In this document: piece by piece, positions 36,217 through 48,284 of the stretch
Numbering within the stretch: the stretch's first letter is position 1
How the letters are laid out: every line of letters begins with the position of its first letter
NCBI RefSeq assembly: GCF_001411555.2
Contig: NC_049901.1
Coordinates: 37,086,838 to 37,150,837 of the forward strand
From: Juglans regia
Lineage: Eukaryota; Streptophyta; Magnoliopsida; Fagales; Juglandaceae
Direction of reading: 5' to 3'
DNA length: 64,000 bases
Made by a program: the position numbers and the translations under genes
Notes under the pieces: generated by a model
What the model was told of the DNA's origin: nothing
What the model saw: the letters and a program-made list of their open reading frames with translations, nothing else
Database searches by the model: none

Positions 36217-39200
36217 ATGCTTGCTCACCATGATCAAAGTGTTCAGGAGCTGTGGGATCAAATGCGCCAAATGAATGATATGATGCGCACCATGATGGCT
36301 ACCCAAAATCAGATCCAGAATCAACTTGTTACCAGAGATCCATACTTGGAAGTAGAACAGGAACATCTTGATAATCGCAGGCACTGCTTAGAGGAATTAA
36401 GTTGGATTTTCCTCACTTTGATAGAGAGGACCTAACGGAGTGGATCTTCAAGGCTTCACACTATTTTGACTTTTATCAAACACCTACTCCTCAAAGGCTC
36501 CTCATGGCTTCCTCCCACATGAATGGTGAGGCCCTCATTTGGTATCAAGATGCTGTCGATATTGGCCAATTCACACGCTGGTAGACTTTCACACAAGCCA
36601 TTCAACTAAGATTTGGCTCCACAGCTTATGATGACCCCATAGAGGCCATCACAAGGTTGAAACAAACCACTACAGTAGTAGATTACAAAGGCAGGTTTGA
36701 AGCTCTATCCAATAGGCTGAAAAGACTTCGACCAAGCAAAGCTACTTCCTCAATGGCCTCAAAGATGAGATTAGGCTTCCCCTTCGCATGTTCAATCATG
36801 TAAACTTGAATGCAATATTTGGCCTCGCAAGGATTCAAGAAGAATAGATGATTAGCTCAAGAAGGACATCAAGAACATGGGGGGACAAGGGCAGTACATC
36901 AACATTCATTGGTGGTCAAGGGGGATCCTCGGGTGAAGCATATAACAGAGTAAATAAACTAGCAGTACCTACCAAAAAAATTTACTCTATGCAAATGGAT
37001 GGAAAAAAGAAGAAAGGGTTGTATTACCACTGTGAGGAGAAGTGGAACCCCTCTCATATATGTAAGTCTCCTAAGATCTATTTCCTTCAGGGTACAGAGG
37101 ATAAATTTGTAGAGAAGGGAGATGAGGTTTTTATGATTCAAATTATTCAAAAGAAAATGGGTCTAACCATGTGCTAGAGAACAACCTAGAAATTTCAATC
37201 AATGCCTTAAGTGGTACTCCCTGCCCTAATACAATGAGGTTATGGGGAAAAATTGGCACTTCTATGGTGGTCATTTTGGTGGATTCAGGAAGTACTCACA
37301 ACTTCATCGATCCTTCAATTATGTCAAAAAACAACTTGCCTATGGATGGGTCTAGACAACTCAAGGTCAAGGTGGCAAACAGGGAGATCTTGCAAAGTAA
37401 AGGCAGTTGCAGCAGTGTTGTAACAACCATACAAGGTACCAGTTTCTGTCCCTCATTTCATGTGTTATCATTAGCTAGTTGTGATGACGTATTGGGAGTA
37501 CAATGGCTGAAGGGATTAGGACCCATTACATGGGACTTTTCAAGTCTAAATATGAAATTCCAGTGGAAGAGTAAAATGGTAGGGTTGAGGGGAATGCAGC
37601 TAAGTGAAACTACTTTTGCTGATGAAGAGGATAAGTTTTTGTTGAATATATTTGACAAGGGGAAGGGACTCATTTTACAACTAGTAGATACTAATGTTGA
37701 GTATTTGGGACACATTGTGACTGGCGAGGGGGTTAAGGCTGACCCCTAGAAGGTGGCAGCCATTTGGATTGGCCAGTGCCTAAGAACACTAAATCCTTGA
37801 GGGGATTCTTGGGTCTAACATGTTATTACCGCAAGTTCATCAAAGGATATGGGCTTATTGCATTACCACTCACTGAACTGTTAAAAATTAACTCATTTGT
37901 ACTAAATGACAGGGCTGCTAAGGCCTTTCAAGAACTTAAATTTGCAGTGACGTCACTACCAGTATTGAGGCTGCCAGATTTTTCATAGACTTTCACTCTA
38001 GAATGTGATGCAAATGGTGGGGGCATAAGGGTTGTCCTAATGAAGGGGGGCAACCAATAGCTTTTTTAAGCAAGACTTTGAAGGGGAGGGCTTTAGCCCT
38101 ATCTATATACGAGAAGGAACTCTTAACCTTTGTCACGACAGTTCAAAAATGGAGGCCCTATTTATTAGGCCAAGCCTTCAACTGTTAAAACTGACCAGCA
38201 GGCCTTAAAGTTTCTATTGGAGCAAAAAGTGGGCACTGTTGCCCAACAAAAATGGGTTACTAAACTCATGGGTTATGATTTCAGCATTGAGTACAAAAGA
38301 GGGAAAGAAAACAAAGTGGCAGATGCCCTATCCAGAAACCATGAGTCTGATCAGATCACATAAGAGTCTCTGGCAGTTATTACTTTCCCTACACCCATAT
38401 GGATTGATGAGCTCAAGAATAGCTATGCCACCTCACTTGAGCTGCAAGAGCTCTTGACCAAGTTTCAGATAAACCAGGATGTACCTAAGGGCTACTACCT
38501 TCAGCAAGGGTTGATATTAAAAAAATGATGAATAATTGTGGATCCACAATCTGCCTTCAAGGGCAAGGTTCTAAAATTTCTACATGAAGACCCTCATGCT
38601 GGATACTTAGGTTTTCTTAAAACCTATAAAAGGGCAAAAGGGGATTTTTTTTTTTTTAAGGGAATAAAGAAAGACATCAAGAAGGCAGTAAGGGAGTGTG
38701 ATGTTTGCCAAGTTAACAAAACTAAGACTGTTTTGTCCCCAGGTCTCCTGTAGCCCCTCCCCATATCAAGACAAGCTTAGGAGGCAATTTCCCTTAACTT
38801 TGTGGAAGGCTTGCCAGTTTCATAGGGAGCTAGTATGATACTAGTGGTGGTGGATCGATTGACTAAATATGATCACTTTGTAGCTCTGTCTCACCCATAC
38901 ACAGCTGCTGGGGTGGCCCAATTTTTTTTTCAAAGAGGTTTTCAAGCTTCATGGTCTCCCTAAGACCATAGTCTCAGATCGAGACCCCATTTTCCTAAAC
39001 TCTTTTTGGAAAACATTATTTGAGTTACAAGGCTCTACCTTGAACTACAGATCAGCCTATCACCCAAAAATAGATGGACAGACTGAGGCACTTAACAAAA
39101 CTTTGGAAGGATATCTCAGGTGCTACGCAGGGGCCAAGCCTAAGAGTTGGGCCCAATGGTTATCTATGGCAAAATTTTGGTATAACACTTCCTATCACAC

Positions 39201-39834
39201 ATCAACTAAGATATCACCATTTGAAGCTCTCTATGGATATAACCTTCCAAAACTCACCACCTACATACCAGGCACTTCATCAAATGACGCAGTGGACAGC
39301 TTATTACATACAAAAGATCAAATCAAGGCACTGCTCAAACAAAACTTAGAGACATCTTAACCAAGAATGAAACGGCTTTATGCAAATAGAAGAATGACTG
39401 AAAGAGAATTTGCCGAAAGGGACTGGGTTTACCTCAGATTACAGCCTTACCAACAAAAATCCATCGCTCCTCGATAGAACCTCAAGCTTTCACCAAGGTT
39501 CTATAGGCCCTTTAAAGTGATCCAACGCCTGGGGAAGGTGGCCTATAAGCTGGATCTACCAGCAACCTCGCGGATCCACCCGATTTTCCACGTCTTTTTC
39601 TTAAAACAGAAATTGGGTGACCAGATCTACCCCTTACCAAAGTTGTCGCCAGTGAACGCCGAATGAGAAGTTTTGCTAAAGCCGAAAGCCATTGTTGACT
39701 GGCATCTCAAAAAACTAGGCCATTGGGCCACCACAGAAGTATTGATCAAATGGGTCTGCGCCGCCCACGAAAACAACAGCTAGGAGCCCCTTTAGAAATT
39801 ACGAGATCTTTACCCACACCTTATGGTCAAGGTG
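36217..39834 (+). pseudogene. Ty3/gypsy gag-pol remnants
   Basis: The reading frame changes repeatedly. Main open pieces are 36217-36435 (gag start), 36402-36584 (gag), 37171-37749 (protease to the RT C-terminal edge), 37764-37988 (RNase H), 38538-38753 (integrase zinc-binding region with CDVCQVNK) and 39040-39360 (integrase core end). The jump from a pre-RT linker (KGKGLILQL) straight to VEYLGHIVTGEG marks an internal deletion of the RT palm. It encodes no complete polyprotein. Confidence 0.87.
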
Positions 39835-39851
39835 CTTTAAGGGAGGGAGAT

Positions 39852-40405
39852 TGTTATGGCCTCTCACAAGGATGGGGGGAGGAAGGAGATGAAGGGAGCA
39901 CCAGAATGATGGGAGAGTGTGTCGAGTGAAGTGTTTGTCGAAGTGGGAAATGAACGGTTAGGGATTATGTGTAAAGAAGCTCGCAACGCAACGTTTGGAG
40001 AGTAACTGAAGCTCACTGTTTCAGAGCCAACAAGCAACGGTGTCGTTTGGGCCCAAGCTTAAATAAAGTCTTGTTGTTTAGAGTCTGTCGTTTTACTGCT
40101 TTTATTTACTGTTTGTTTTACAATTCAGTTACTACTTTACACATGTTGCACTGCTATTAGACCAATTGGTTATCCCTGCGTGGATATGTAGACCAAAAAG
40201 GCACTAAAAGAATCATCTAGAATATTTTAAGAATTGGCATTGTTTGGGAGGTCAAGGGATTCCCTCAAAGAACCCTAATGGAATTCTGATTTTTCATCTC
40301 TACCATTTCATCTAGCACTTATCATTACTTCTGTCCCTTTTACCATACATGTAATCACCTTTCACATTTCCTTTACATTTACACAAACAAAAGAGAACCC
40401 TTGCA
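39852..40405 (+). repeat. 3' LTR of the Ty3/gypsy element
   Basis: 554 bp, TGTTATGGCCTC...AACCCTTGCA. It keeps a segment (about 39978-40055) that the 5' LTR lacks. Flanking bases TTCAG (left) and TTCGT (right) are only a partial match, so a target duplication is uncertain. Confidence 0.87.
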
Positions 40406-42150
40406 TTCGTTTTTCTTTTCTTATTTATTTATTAAGAAAAGCTGCTCAGTGCTATTTATGAGGAAAAATTGCAGCGTCTTCATTGAAAGAACTGCTGTGA
40501 ATAAAGGACTAGACTATTTCTTAGGAATTGCTCGACTGCTAGCTTTTATTTGGAAGATCTAGAATTATAATCACTATTATCAATTTTATGGTGGGTGCAT
40601 GTGCATGGAAGAAGCAAACAAGAGCAGATATATCTAATGATAACTGCTACGTACAAGCAAAAATTGTGTCTGTACGTGCACGACGCTGGCATTTTGCCCG
40701 TTAGACATTATCTTATTAAAAAAAATTGAAGAAGAAAAGAGAGAGAATGGCGGAAGAGAAAAGCTTATTTTTCCCCTTTTACGATCTCTTCTCCCATTTT
40801 GCGATTTCTTCTCCGTAGATCGGTGTAGCTCCTTCCAAACAATCGCATGTTTCAGCTAAATTTTTCTACAAAAGTAAATATCCTAGAAACCAAAAAATAT
40901 AATAAAAAAAAAAATCACAAACTGACAAAAGTGAAGTGAAAGTAGGTAGAGAAAGTTGCAGAACCCGTAGTAGTTAAAAGGGAGTTGAAAATGGGTGGAG
41001 GGAATAGTGGTTAAAAAGGGAGACCTTTTGAAGCTCTGTTTTTCTTGCGCTTACTTTTGTAGCAATCAGCATTTTCGACGTTGACGAAGATGGGTTGTAC
41101 AACTTGTACTAGCAACAGTGTATGTATCTTGAGAGGGACGCAAGATTCATCAGAGGGCTTAGGGTTTTGTAATCGGTATAGGAAAATGGAGGTTCTTCGC
41201 ATAGATGGAAGGGAGCTGGAGGTGCAAAGGGCTAGTTTTTTTTATCTTTATTGAAACACACTGTTTCATGAGGTTGTATTGGTGAGAAACTCGATTGAGG
41301 GATTGATTATGAAACGCTAAGTTTCAGTAATACATGGTGGACGCCGTGCACGGGGAGGCCCCAAGTATGCCTGACGTTAGCATTTTTCATATCTAATAGG
41401 CAAAAGTTGGAGACAAGGACAAGAGAAATGAATGCAGATGAAAAGGGAGGAAGAGGAGGGAAAAATAAATAGAATGGGAGGCGCAGAGATGATCACTACA
41501 AGTTTGGGAATTTGAATACTTTCAGTTTTTCTCTTCTTTCCTCCACGCAGCGGATTTGAATCCGTTGTTCTTAAAGTTAAGCTACTATTAAAGTTCTAAA
41601 TTTCTCTCTTACCAAAAGCAACACTGATCTTTCTCAGAATGCATAATTTAATTGATACATTTTGATCAACAGTCCAGCGATGCCCAAGAGTGCCATTGCT
41701 ACTCTTATCTTTGATTTTACTGAAGAAAGTATGGTCATCTAACTTAGCATTCACATATATGGTGCATAAATGGAGGAAAATATAAGCTCAATTTTCAGGT
41801 GCAAAAACGGCCAAACATGACTACAATTGCCTGCTAGCAGGCAAGCTCACTCAGTTTCAAGATTTTGGTGAACAATCGCAATCAGAAAAGTTACAGGGGA
41901 AAACAATCAGAAATTCAATGACCACTCCTACCCATATATATATGTATGCATTCGCTTCTCCAAGCTCCCCTCCCAATCCCATATCAAGGAAGTTACCCAT
42001 TTCAGGGGTTGTTAGTGCCTATGAGAAATAGCCTGTCTTAGACTGCTGGCTGGATCCTTTTTTTTTTTCCCAAGCAAATTATGAGTTCTGTCAAGATCAG
42101 TTATTTTGCACCAATAAATGAATCTGCACTTTGGCAAATTTTATCAAGCC
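40406..42150. other. Intergenic DNA, no gene recognised
   Basis: Mixed unique-looking sequence. The minus-strand open frame at 41011-41202 has no recognised domain. The 3' UTR of deoxyhypusine synthase should occupy the right end, below 42151. I see no complete repeat element here. Confidence 0.5.
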
Positions 42151-45100
42151 TTATTCTTGAAGAAATTCTTTCTCCTTCGAGGCGAAGGTCTCTGCAACCA
42201 GTAGAGGGAAAGCAATGGTTGCATCACAATGCACCTGGTCATTCAATCAAAAGGCGGAAGAATAAGAATCATGCGTACAAGGAAAGATAGCAAACATCTA
42301 CAGGTTTGTGCTTGTAGAAAATTAAAATAAGAGTGAGAAGAAAAGCTGAAATGCAACAAAAGTAAATGATGAGACACAAAATGATATACCTTAACAGTCT
42401 TAGCCGAACCTCGTATTTTCCCCCACGATACGGCCTCATCAGGACGAGCGCCAGAGTCACTCCCGTCAAACTCTTGTGCAGTATTGATGAAGACAGCATA
42501 ATCTGCACCATTTCGCATCATATTGGCATTGCAAATGTGATGTTTGGGAAGGCCCCCTCCAAGAATTATCATGCCAGTCTTCCTAGGACTTGCATGGACA
42601 GCTTCACCATTAATGGCTCTAATGTCTGTACAAAATCTAACAATTGTAGTTTCATTTCTCAACTATTGAAATACAAGCATGCAACAGCATTGAAAACTGA
42701 TATAAATACCTTGCACAATGTCGACGACCAGACCTGGGCTGCGAAAGGAATGGAAGTACAACATGTCCCCTAGCGAGCCATCTGTTAGGCCTGGGCAGTA
42801 AACTGGGATGTTGTTCTGGAAATAATCAAAAAGGAAAAGCAAAACACAGTCAATATTACCAATAAAGAAGCATTGTGTTGAGGCCCTTTAAATTAGCAAG
42901 TGCAAAATGCTCCATCACTAATTGGAGTTCTAACACCTACTAGAATGCCATAAAAAAATTACTACAACGTTTCCATTTAGTCCAAACACAATAGCCAAAA
43001 CCCCTCCATACAAAGCTTTTGTTCACTTAATTTGAGTTGCCATTCCTAATTGGATTGCAAATTCTGTCATGCATGAAAATGGGCCTATGAATATTGGAAA
43101 GAAGCCTCCTCGCAAAATATTAAGCCATGGGCACCTGCCTTGTACGCCCAGTAGAGGTATGAACTCTTGTTATTAATTTCTTTTCCCAAGCGAGCAATCA
43201 GCCTAGATGGCGTCCACAATACGTTCTGTGAAACCAAAAAGGAAAAAGGTAAGGAAGCTCTGGAAACATTCACATAGGGCAGTACATTATAAACAAAAAA
43301 GTGGGTGAGAAAAGGCTTTTCCATCAAGAGGCAAGAACAAAAGAAAAATACATATTAAAACTTTTATCCTTTATATAAAGTAGGCGTGTAAATCGGTCCG
43401 GTCCGGTCCGGGGGGGTGATGGACCCATCCTTTTCCCCTGACCGGACCAAATATCCATAGGGACCGGACCGGTAGCTATCGGTCCGGTCTGGTTGGTCGG
43501 TTCAGTTCAGTCTAATTAATTTTTATTTTTTTCTTCTTTTTTTTTCCAAATAAATTAATTAAAAAAAATTATTTAAATTACTAAATTAAAATTAATTGAA
43601 TTATTAATGTGGATTATATAACTAACTCATTAAAAAAATATTTTATATGGTCAATGATAATAAATTAGATGAAAATTACATCATTAACTTATATAATTAC
43701 TATATAAAAATAATATATTAAATTATTTAAAATATTTTTAAAACATATATATAGGAGTTCGGTCCGGTCCAAAATTTATAGACCCTAGGACCGGACCAAA
43801 TTTTTTCAGTCCACAATTTATGGAACCGAGACCGACCGGTCTGGAGTTCGGTCCGGTCAGTTTTTCCGGTCCGGACCGAACTCCTTACACCCCTTTATAA
43901 AGCATACATGGGCTGGCAGACCAAAACATAAGTATCAGCACTCATACGATATGAATAGACAACTCTGAACCCTTTTTCCTGCTTGTGGGCCCTGGGGTAG
44001 GTAGGGGACTGTGGCTGAGCAAAATAACATGAACCACCGTAATTTGCAATGATCCACAAAACATCAAGCATTTCAATGTTGTTGTAGCCACTTTTTGGTG
44101 CCGTAATTACTGACAAAGTACAACCTATGCAATAGTTTCGTCTTTTTTCATTTACATACCAAGAAATATTCTTGAGCTAGATATCAGGTAGTGACATCCA
44201 TTTTGAAAACTTCATATTTTTAGTCGCCAAAGATGTGAGACTGCCAGATTTGAAGCAAACCCAAGAGTCCAGATCCAAGTATGATACATTTAGACATCAT
44301 ATGATAATTTTATGCAACAACAAAGAAATGAATTTAAGTCACAACTAGCCAATGAATTTAAGTTGAAATTCTCAAATCATAGTAGAATAGCCTCAAAGAA
44401 TTACCTCTCCAATTTGTTCCTTCAGCATCTGGTCAAAAATTGGAATTATCCAGTCCTCAAATTTGCAGTAGTTGTTATTAGGAACCAACAAATTACCAAT
44501 GCGGTTCAGCCCTTGTGAGCGTAAATAGGCTCCTGGTAGAGAAAATTGACCTTTATATGTGGGTGCAAGGCATTTTATAAGATCTTCTTCTATACCACCA
44601 GTTGTTGTAACCACTACATCAACCTGCAATCAGAAGAGAACACTTCTATTGATAAAGTTGACACAGAAGAAAACAATACAAAGATATGATGAGATACTGA
44701 TATAAATCCTTTTAATACCTCGCAACCAAGAAAATCAAACTTATAATGAAAGAGCCTTCCAGGTATACTTACCATATGATGCTCGACAAGATAGCGAACG
44801 ACATCCCTCACACCAGAAGATATAAGATTTGATGTAAAACCCAGAAAAACTTTGCATCTCACGGACTTTCTGTATGACAGATCCCTCTCTTCCTCACTGC
44901 AATCGTCTGTTACAATCTCATCAGCAAGCCTCCAATCTAGCTTCAATCCAATTCAAAATATCTTTAATAAAATAAAACTTTGTAATATTTGAGTAGATTT
45001 CATATCAACCATGTAGTATCTGTTTAAAAAAAACTAACCATTTGATTAATGACTTCGATGGCATCTCCCAAATTGGAGGCTTGAAACCCCGTGGTGACCA

Positions 45101-45242
45101 TGGACCTAAGAATCTGAGAGTAGTCCACTCCTTGATTGAAATCATAACCCTCAATCTTAACACAACTCCCTTCCAGATTTTCAGACTCCTTGAAAACCGT
45201 GGAATGCACAGATGCTAGAACATCCTTCCTCGCTTCCCCCAT
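42151..45242 (-). CDS. DHS: Deoxyhypusine synthase
   Basis: The enzyme transfers the aminobutyl group of spermidine to one lysine of eIF5A, with NAD+, the first step of hypusine formation in the cytosol. Exons on the minus strand: 45242-45039, 44940-44773, 44623-44405, 43225-43139, 42815-42710, 42625-42390, 42234-42151; 1104 nt, 367 aa, matching plant homologues. Conserved blocks include [56 protein letters not shown], and the active-site block [10 protein letters not shown] with Lys331 as the predicted covalent lysine, then [15 protein letters not shown]. Six introns; five are GT-AG, and the one after WAYK uses a GC donor. Intron 3 holds a TIR element rich in CGGTCCGG. The start at 45242 gives [13 protein letters not shown], the family N-terminus. 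A 158-bp tandem duplication lies about 150 bp upstream. Confidence 0.95.
43382..43894. mobile_element. TIR element with CGGTCCGG repeats in DHS intron 3
   Basis: The left end AGGCGTGTAAATCGGTCCGG is mirrored by the right end CCGGACCGAACTCCTTACAC followed by CCCCT. Both arms carry clustered CCGGTCCGG palindromic motifs, while the middle is nearly pure A/T. The flanks share TATAAAG, a possible target duplication. No ORF, so it is a non-autonomous DNA element; the superfamily is undecided. Confidence 0.6.
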
Positions 45243-45390
45243 TATTTATGTAATGTCCCAAACCTCAAAAGGATAGAATTGCAGCTAAAACTAGCCCTTC
45301 CCCTGTTTACAAATATTCACAAGAAAAAATTACAAAATTTCCAAATCAATGTTTGAAAATTCAATTCTCAGATATTGTGTCAGAGCACTG

Positions 45391-45706
45391 TAAACCTTAT
45401 TTAAAAATCCAATTGTCAATAAAATATTAAGGAAAACTTCAAATAAAAGCAACTAAAAAAATCTCCGAGACTCAAGGAATCTCTAACCAGCTTGAACTCA
45501 GAGGACTCTGGCTGTAGAATTGGAGCTGAAGAACCCCTTGCTAATTCATAAACCTTATTTAAAAATCAAATAGTCAATAAAATTTTAAAGAAAATTTCAA
45601 ATAAAATCTACTAAAAAGATCTCCAAGACTCAAAGAATCTCTAACCAATTCAAACGCAGAGGACTCTCTAGCTGTAGACTTGGACTAGAAGAATCCCTTA
45701 CTCATT
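45391..45706. repeat. 158-bp tandem duplication upstream of DHS
   Basis: Two head-to-tail copies, 45391-45548 and 45549-45706. Each has TAAACCTTATTTAAAAATC, GTCAATAAAAT, ATCTC-GAGACTCAA and CAGAGGACTC. They have diverged by roughly a tenth to a fifth by eye. The left end lies about 150 bp upstream of the DHS start codon, so the array is in the promoter, 5' UTR or a 5' UTR intron. Confidence 0.88.
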
Positions 45707-46395
45707 CAAAAAGCGTGAAAAGCATACGGTGAGTTACAATGCGCACTAATTAACAAAATTAATGGGATGGAAAAAATGACTATTTAACTATTAAATTCTT
45801 TTGGAGAGGTCACTTTAATTATAAAATTATTCCGAGAAAACATATTGTGAGCCATGTAAGTTCCCAAACAATATACTTCAATCAACACACATTACTGTAT
45901 TTTATGGATTGTCTTTATTATACATCATTTTAAAAAATGTGCGCTTTACTTCAATCAAGTGCATACTTACGCTTTGCGCTTAAGTGTGCCTTACACTTTC
46001 ATCAACACTGATCCAAATGCAAATGTTCCTTGAAATTGCAAAGTAGTCACTTTGGACCTCAGTCAAAATTGACACATCATCAACATCTATACCATGTTCA
46101 AATCCACCTTCATGGCTTTAAAATAGATCAATCTATAATAAGAGATATTTACAACTTAACTAAGTCCAATAATCAAACATTCACCATTCTCTCGTTGTAC
46201 TTGGATTGAACCTTTTGTGCTTTTTAATGAGATTCTTCCTACTTATTAAAAAAAATGACTCCCTTCAACAAATCCACATAGCCCCTAATCAATTTTAAAA
46301 TCCTTCTATAATAATTAAAAACCCAAAATTTTAAGAGTTACAACACATGCCACTACACAACATATATGAAGAACTTAATCTTTTGTAATAACCCG

Positions 46396-46930
46396 AGATG
46401 AAAACGGTCCTAAGCTTGTGCTAATTAAAACAACATAAATATAATGACCCAAGGAAAGCCTGAGCCACATATGAACCTATACTCCAAAATGAGTAGTCAA
46501 TGTTACAATCAGAGCCCCTTGGAATCATTATGAAAGGCTAGAACCCTCCCACATGGGAAATTTGGGATCCCATCCATCACCCTTTTATACTCAATCCACA
46601 GTATTGCAATCTCCCCTCTGAAATCCATGACGTTCTCAACAGGCTATTCCATTGTAGGTGTGGCACAGCTCAAACTACACACCTAGTTGGAAATGGGATT
46701 TGAAGCCATTTGTAATGACCTAGAGAAAGCGCTATCCACATTTGAGCTAACCCTGAAAAGGTCAGTCAATATCAAGCTTCCCTCTGATTGTTTCTTGCAA
46801 CATGAATAGCCGTGTAAGGCTTTTAGTGGACCCATGAATAGGCGAGTTTTATTGTAAAGCCTAATCCCACACTGGGAATGTGATTGTTTACTTTGGTGCC
46901 TCACAGAACCAATTCCTTCTGGTAATAAAT
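46396..46930. repeat. Two diverged copies of a GACC..GAAAGC repeat
   Basis: AATGACCCAAGGAAAGCCTG...CCACAT with GTCAAT (about 46440) and TAATGACCTAGAGAAAGCGC...CCACAT with GTCAAT (about 46710) are related direct repeats about 275 bp apart. Both are followed by CCCACA...GGGAA motifs. This may be a small terminal-repeat retroelement or two solo LTRs, but I could not set boundaries. Confidence 0.35.
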
Positions 46931-47635
46931 AATCAAGAAAAATAACGTGTCAATCAACTTATAGGTCAAAATTCTTTATGTAACCTACTCGGACAATTTA
47001 AAGACTTCCTAGAAAAAAAAATGCAAGACTAGCTTCCAAGCATTCCCGCTATCCAACAAGCTTCGAGGTTCAAAGTGATTCGTAAGTTAGAAGACAAATG
47101 CGTCAAACAGTTTGTGAAATTAACTATTTGCAACTGTCCCATGCATATTCCGGCTAAAACCAACTTAGAAAAAAAAAATTCTATGGGCGGCATTGTTAAG
47201 TCTTAACTTCATTACAAGATTTAACTTTTGAATTCATTATATACTCATTATCATTTTTCATTTTGTTTATTCTAACACATCGAGACAACCCGCCATATTT
47301 AACTCGCACGTTAAGACTCCAACAAGGTCTCATGAATTAGTCTACAGAAACACTATATAGCCCGTATTACCTGCAAACCGAATCAAAACAGGTTCCCTTA
47401 ACCGAAATTTCACTAAATAAAAACGTCGGCTCACGCACAAACCACCATTGTTCAATCACACCCATATGGGTTAACCTCCAAACCCTAAGAAGATACGGTT
47501 ATAGAAATATTTTTTAGAAAGTAAATACGGTCATAGAAATGATCATGAATTCTGGCGGAAGTGGAGATCAGCACAGCTATTGGAGTGTGTTTCAGTAGAC
47601 ACCAATACAAGAACGTCCGAGAGAGATAGAGGTGC

Positions 47636-47780
47636 TTACCGAGTGTGTGGTTGTTTTTCTGAATTTTTACTCCCAAACTGGAGGAGTGAGCATCGGCCTG
47701 CTGTCGAGGTTGATGTTGCCGTCGGCGCCTTTGGCGAAGAGCTCGGCGTGGTTAGGGCACCTCGTAAGCACGAATGACTT
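47636..47780 (-). other. Candidate minus-strand exon, unrecognised
   Basis: On the minus strand, CPNHAELFAKGADGNINLDS followed by RPMLTPPVWE and a stop forms a short open stretch with coding-like composition and no ATG at its start. A donor-like GGTAAGCACC follows at about 47636. On the far side, 47806-47845 has two site-II-like motifs (GCCCA) in minus orientation. It could be the 5' UTR exon of DHS or a small separate gene. The function is unknown. Confidence 0.3.
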
Positions 47781-48059
47781 TCTTTTTTTTAATTCATTTA
47801 TCATTATGGGCCTTTGGGCTATAATCATTTTTATTTTTCTGAGAGCCCAAAATGATTTTATCTCCTCATTATGATCAGTTTTTTAAAATGGATCCTGTTA
47901 AGTGGTGACCGGAGCACGTGATTGAACAATATACTTTTCAAGTATTAAAAAAATTAAAAGAGAAACGCCTTGCAACAGCGCCGCTGCTGTTTGGCGAAAA
48001 ACAGCCCACCAACGGGCTGGTTACACGTAAGATAAAGATTTTGTAATACAATAAAATGA

Positions 48060-48235
48060 AAAGAAGCTAATTAATTTTTCTAATAGCAGAATAAAATATA
48101 ATTAGAATATTATTTTTTAATATTATTATTATTTTAAAATATAAAAATATTGTATTGTTAATTATATTTTGTATAAGAATGATAAAATGAATTAAGATGA
48201 GTTGAAGTAAGTTTTGAGTTCAAACTACCTTTAAT
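48060..48235. mobile_element. Diverged MITE fragment, probably family 1
   Basis: AGAATATTATTTTTTAATAT and TATATTTTGTATAAGAATGA followed by AAGATGAGTTGAAGT match the interior of the copy at 3494-3714. The termini are rearranged. Confidence 0.4.
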
Positions 48236-48284
48236 TCTTTTCTATAAAACATCAAATTACATTTTCTACATGTGTATAACATAA

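Larger units (their letters stand above)
35668..40405 (+). mobile_element. Decayed chromodomain Ty3/gypsy retrotransposon
   Basis: Two LTRs (35668-36151, 39852-40405) enclose gag-pol remnants. A purine-rich GGGAGGGAGA precedes the 3' LTR. Visible domains: gag (36217-36850); zinc-knuckle-like CxxxC segment (about 37020-37080); aspartic protease LVDSGSTHNFI (37279); end of RT with [17 protein letters not shown]; connection/RNase H (37764-38340, [23 protein letters not shown]); integrase (38538-39360, SDRDPIFLNSFW, YHPKIDGQTEALN); and a C-terminal chromodomain (about 39680-39830). The chromodomain makes it a chromovirus; a Tekay-like clade is my guess. The core of RT, including the YxDD motif, is missing. 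Many stops and frameshifts and visible LTR divergence show an old insertion. Confidence 0.88.

Noticed and set aside
42366..42773. 135-codon plus-strand ORF
   Set aside because: It is antisense to two deoxyhypusine synthase exons and an intron; the minus-strand frame is the conserved one.
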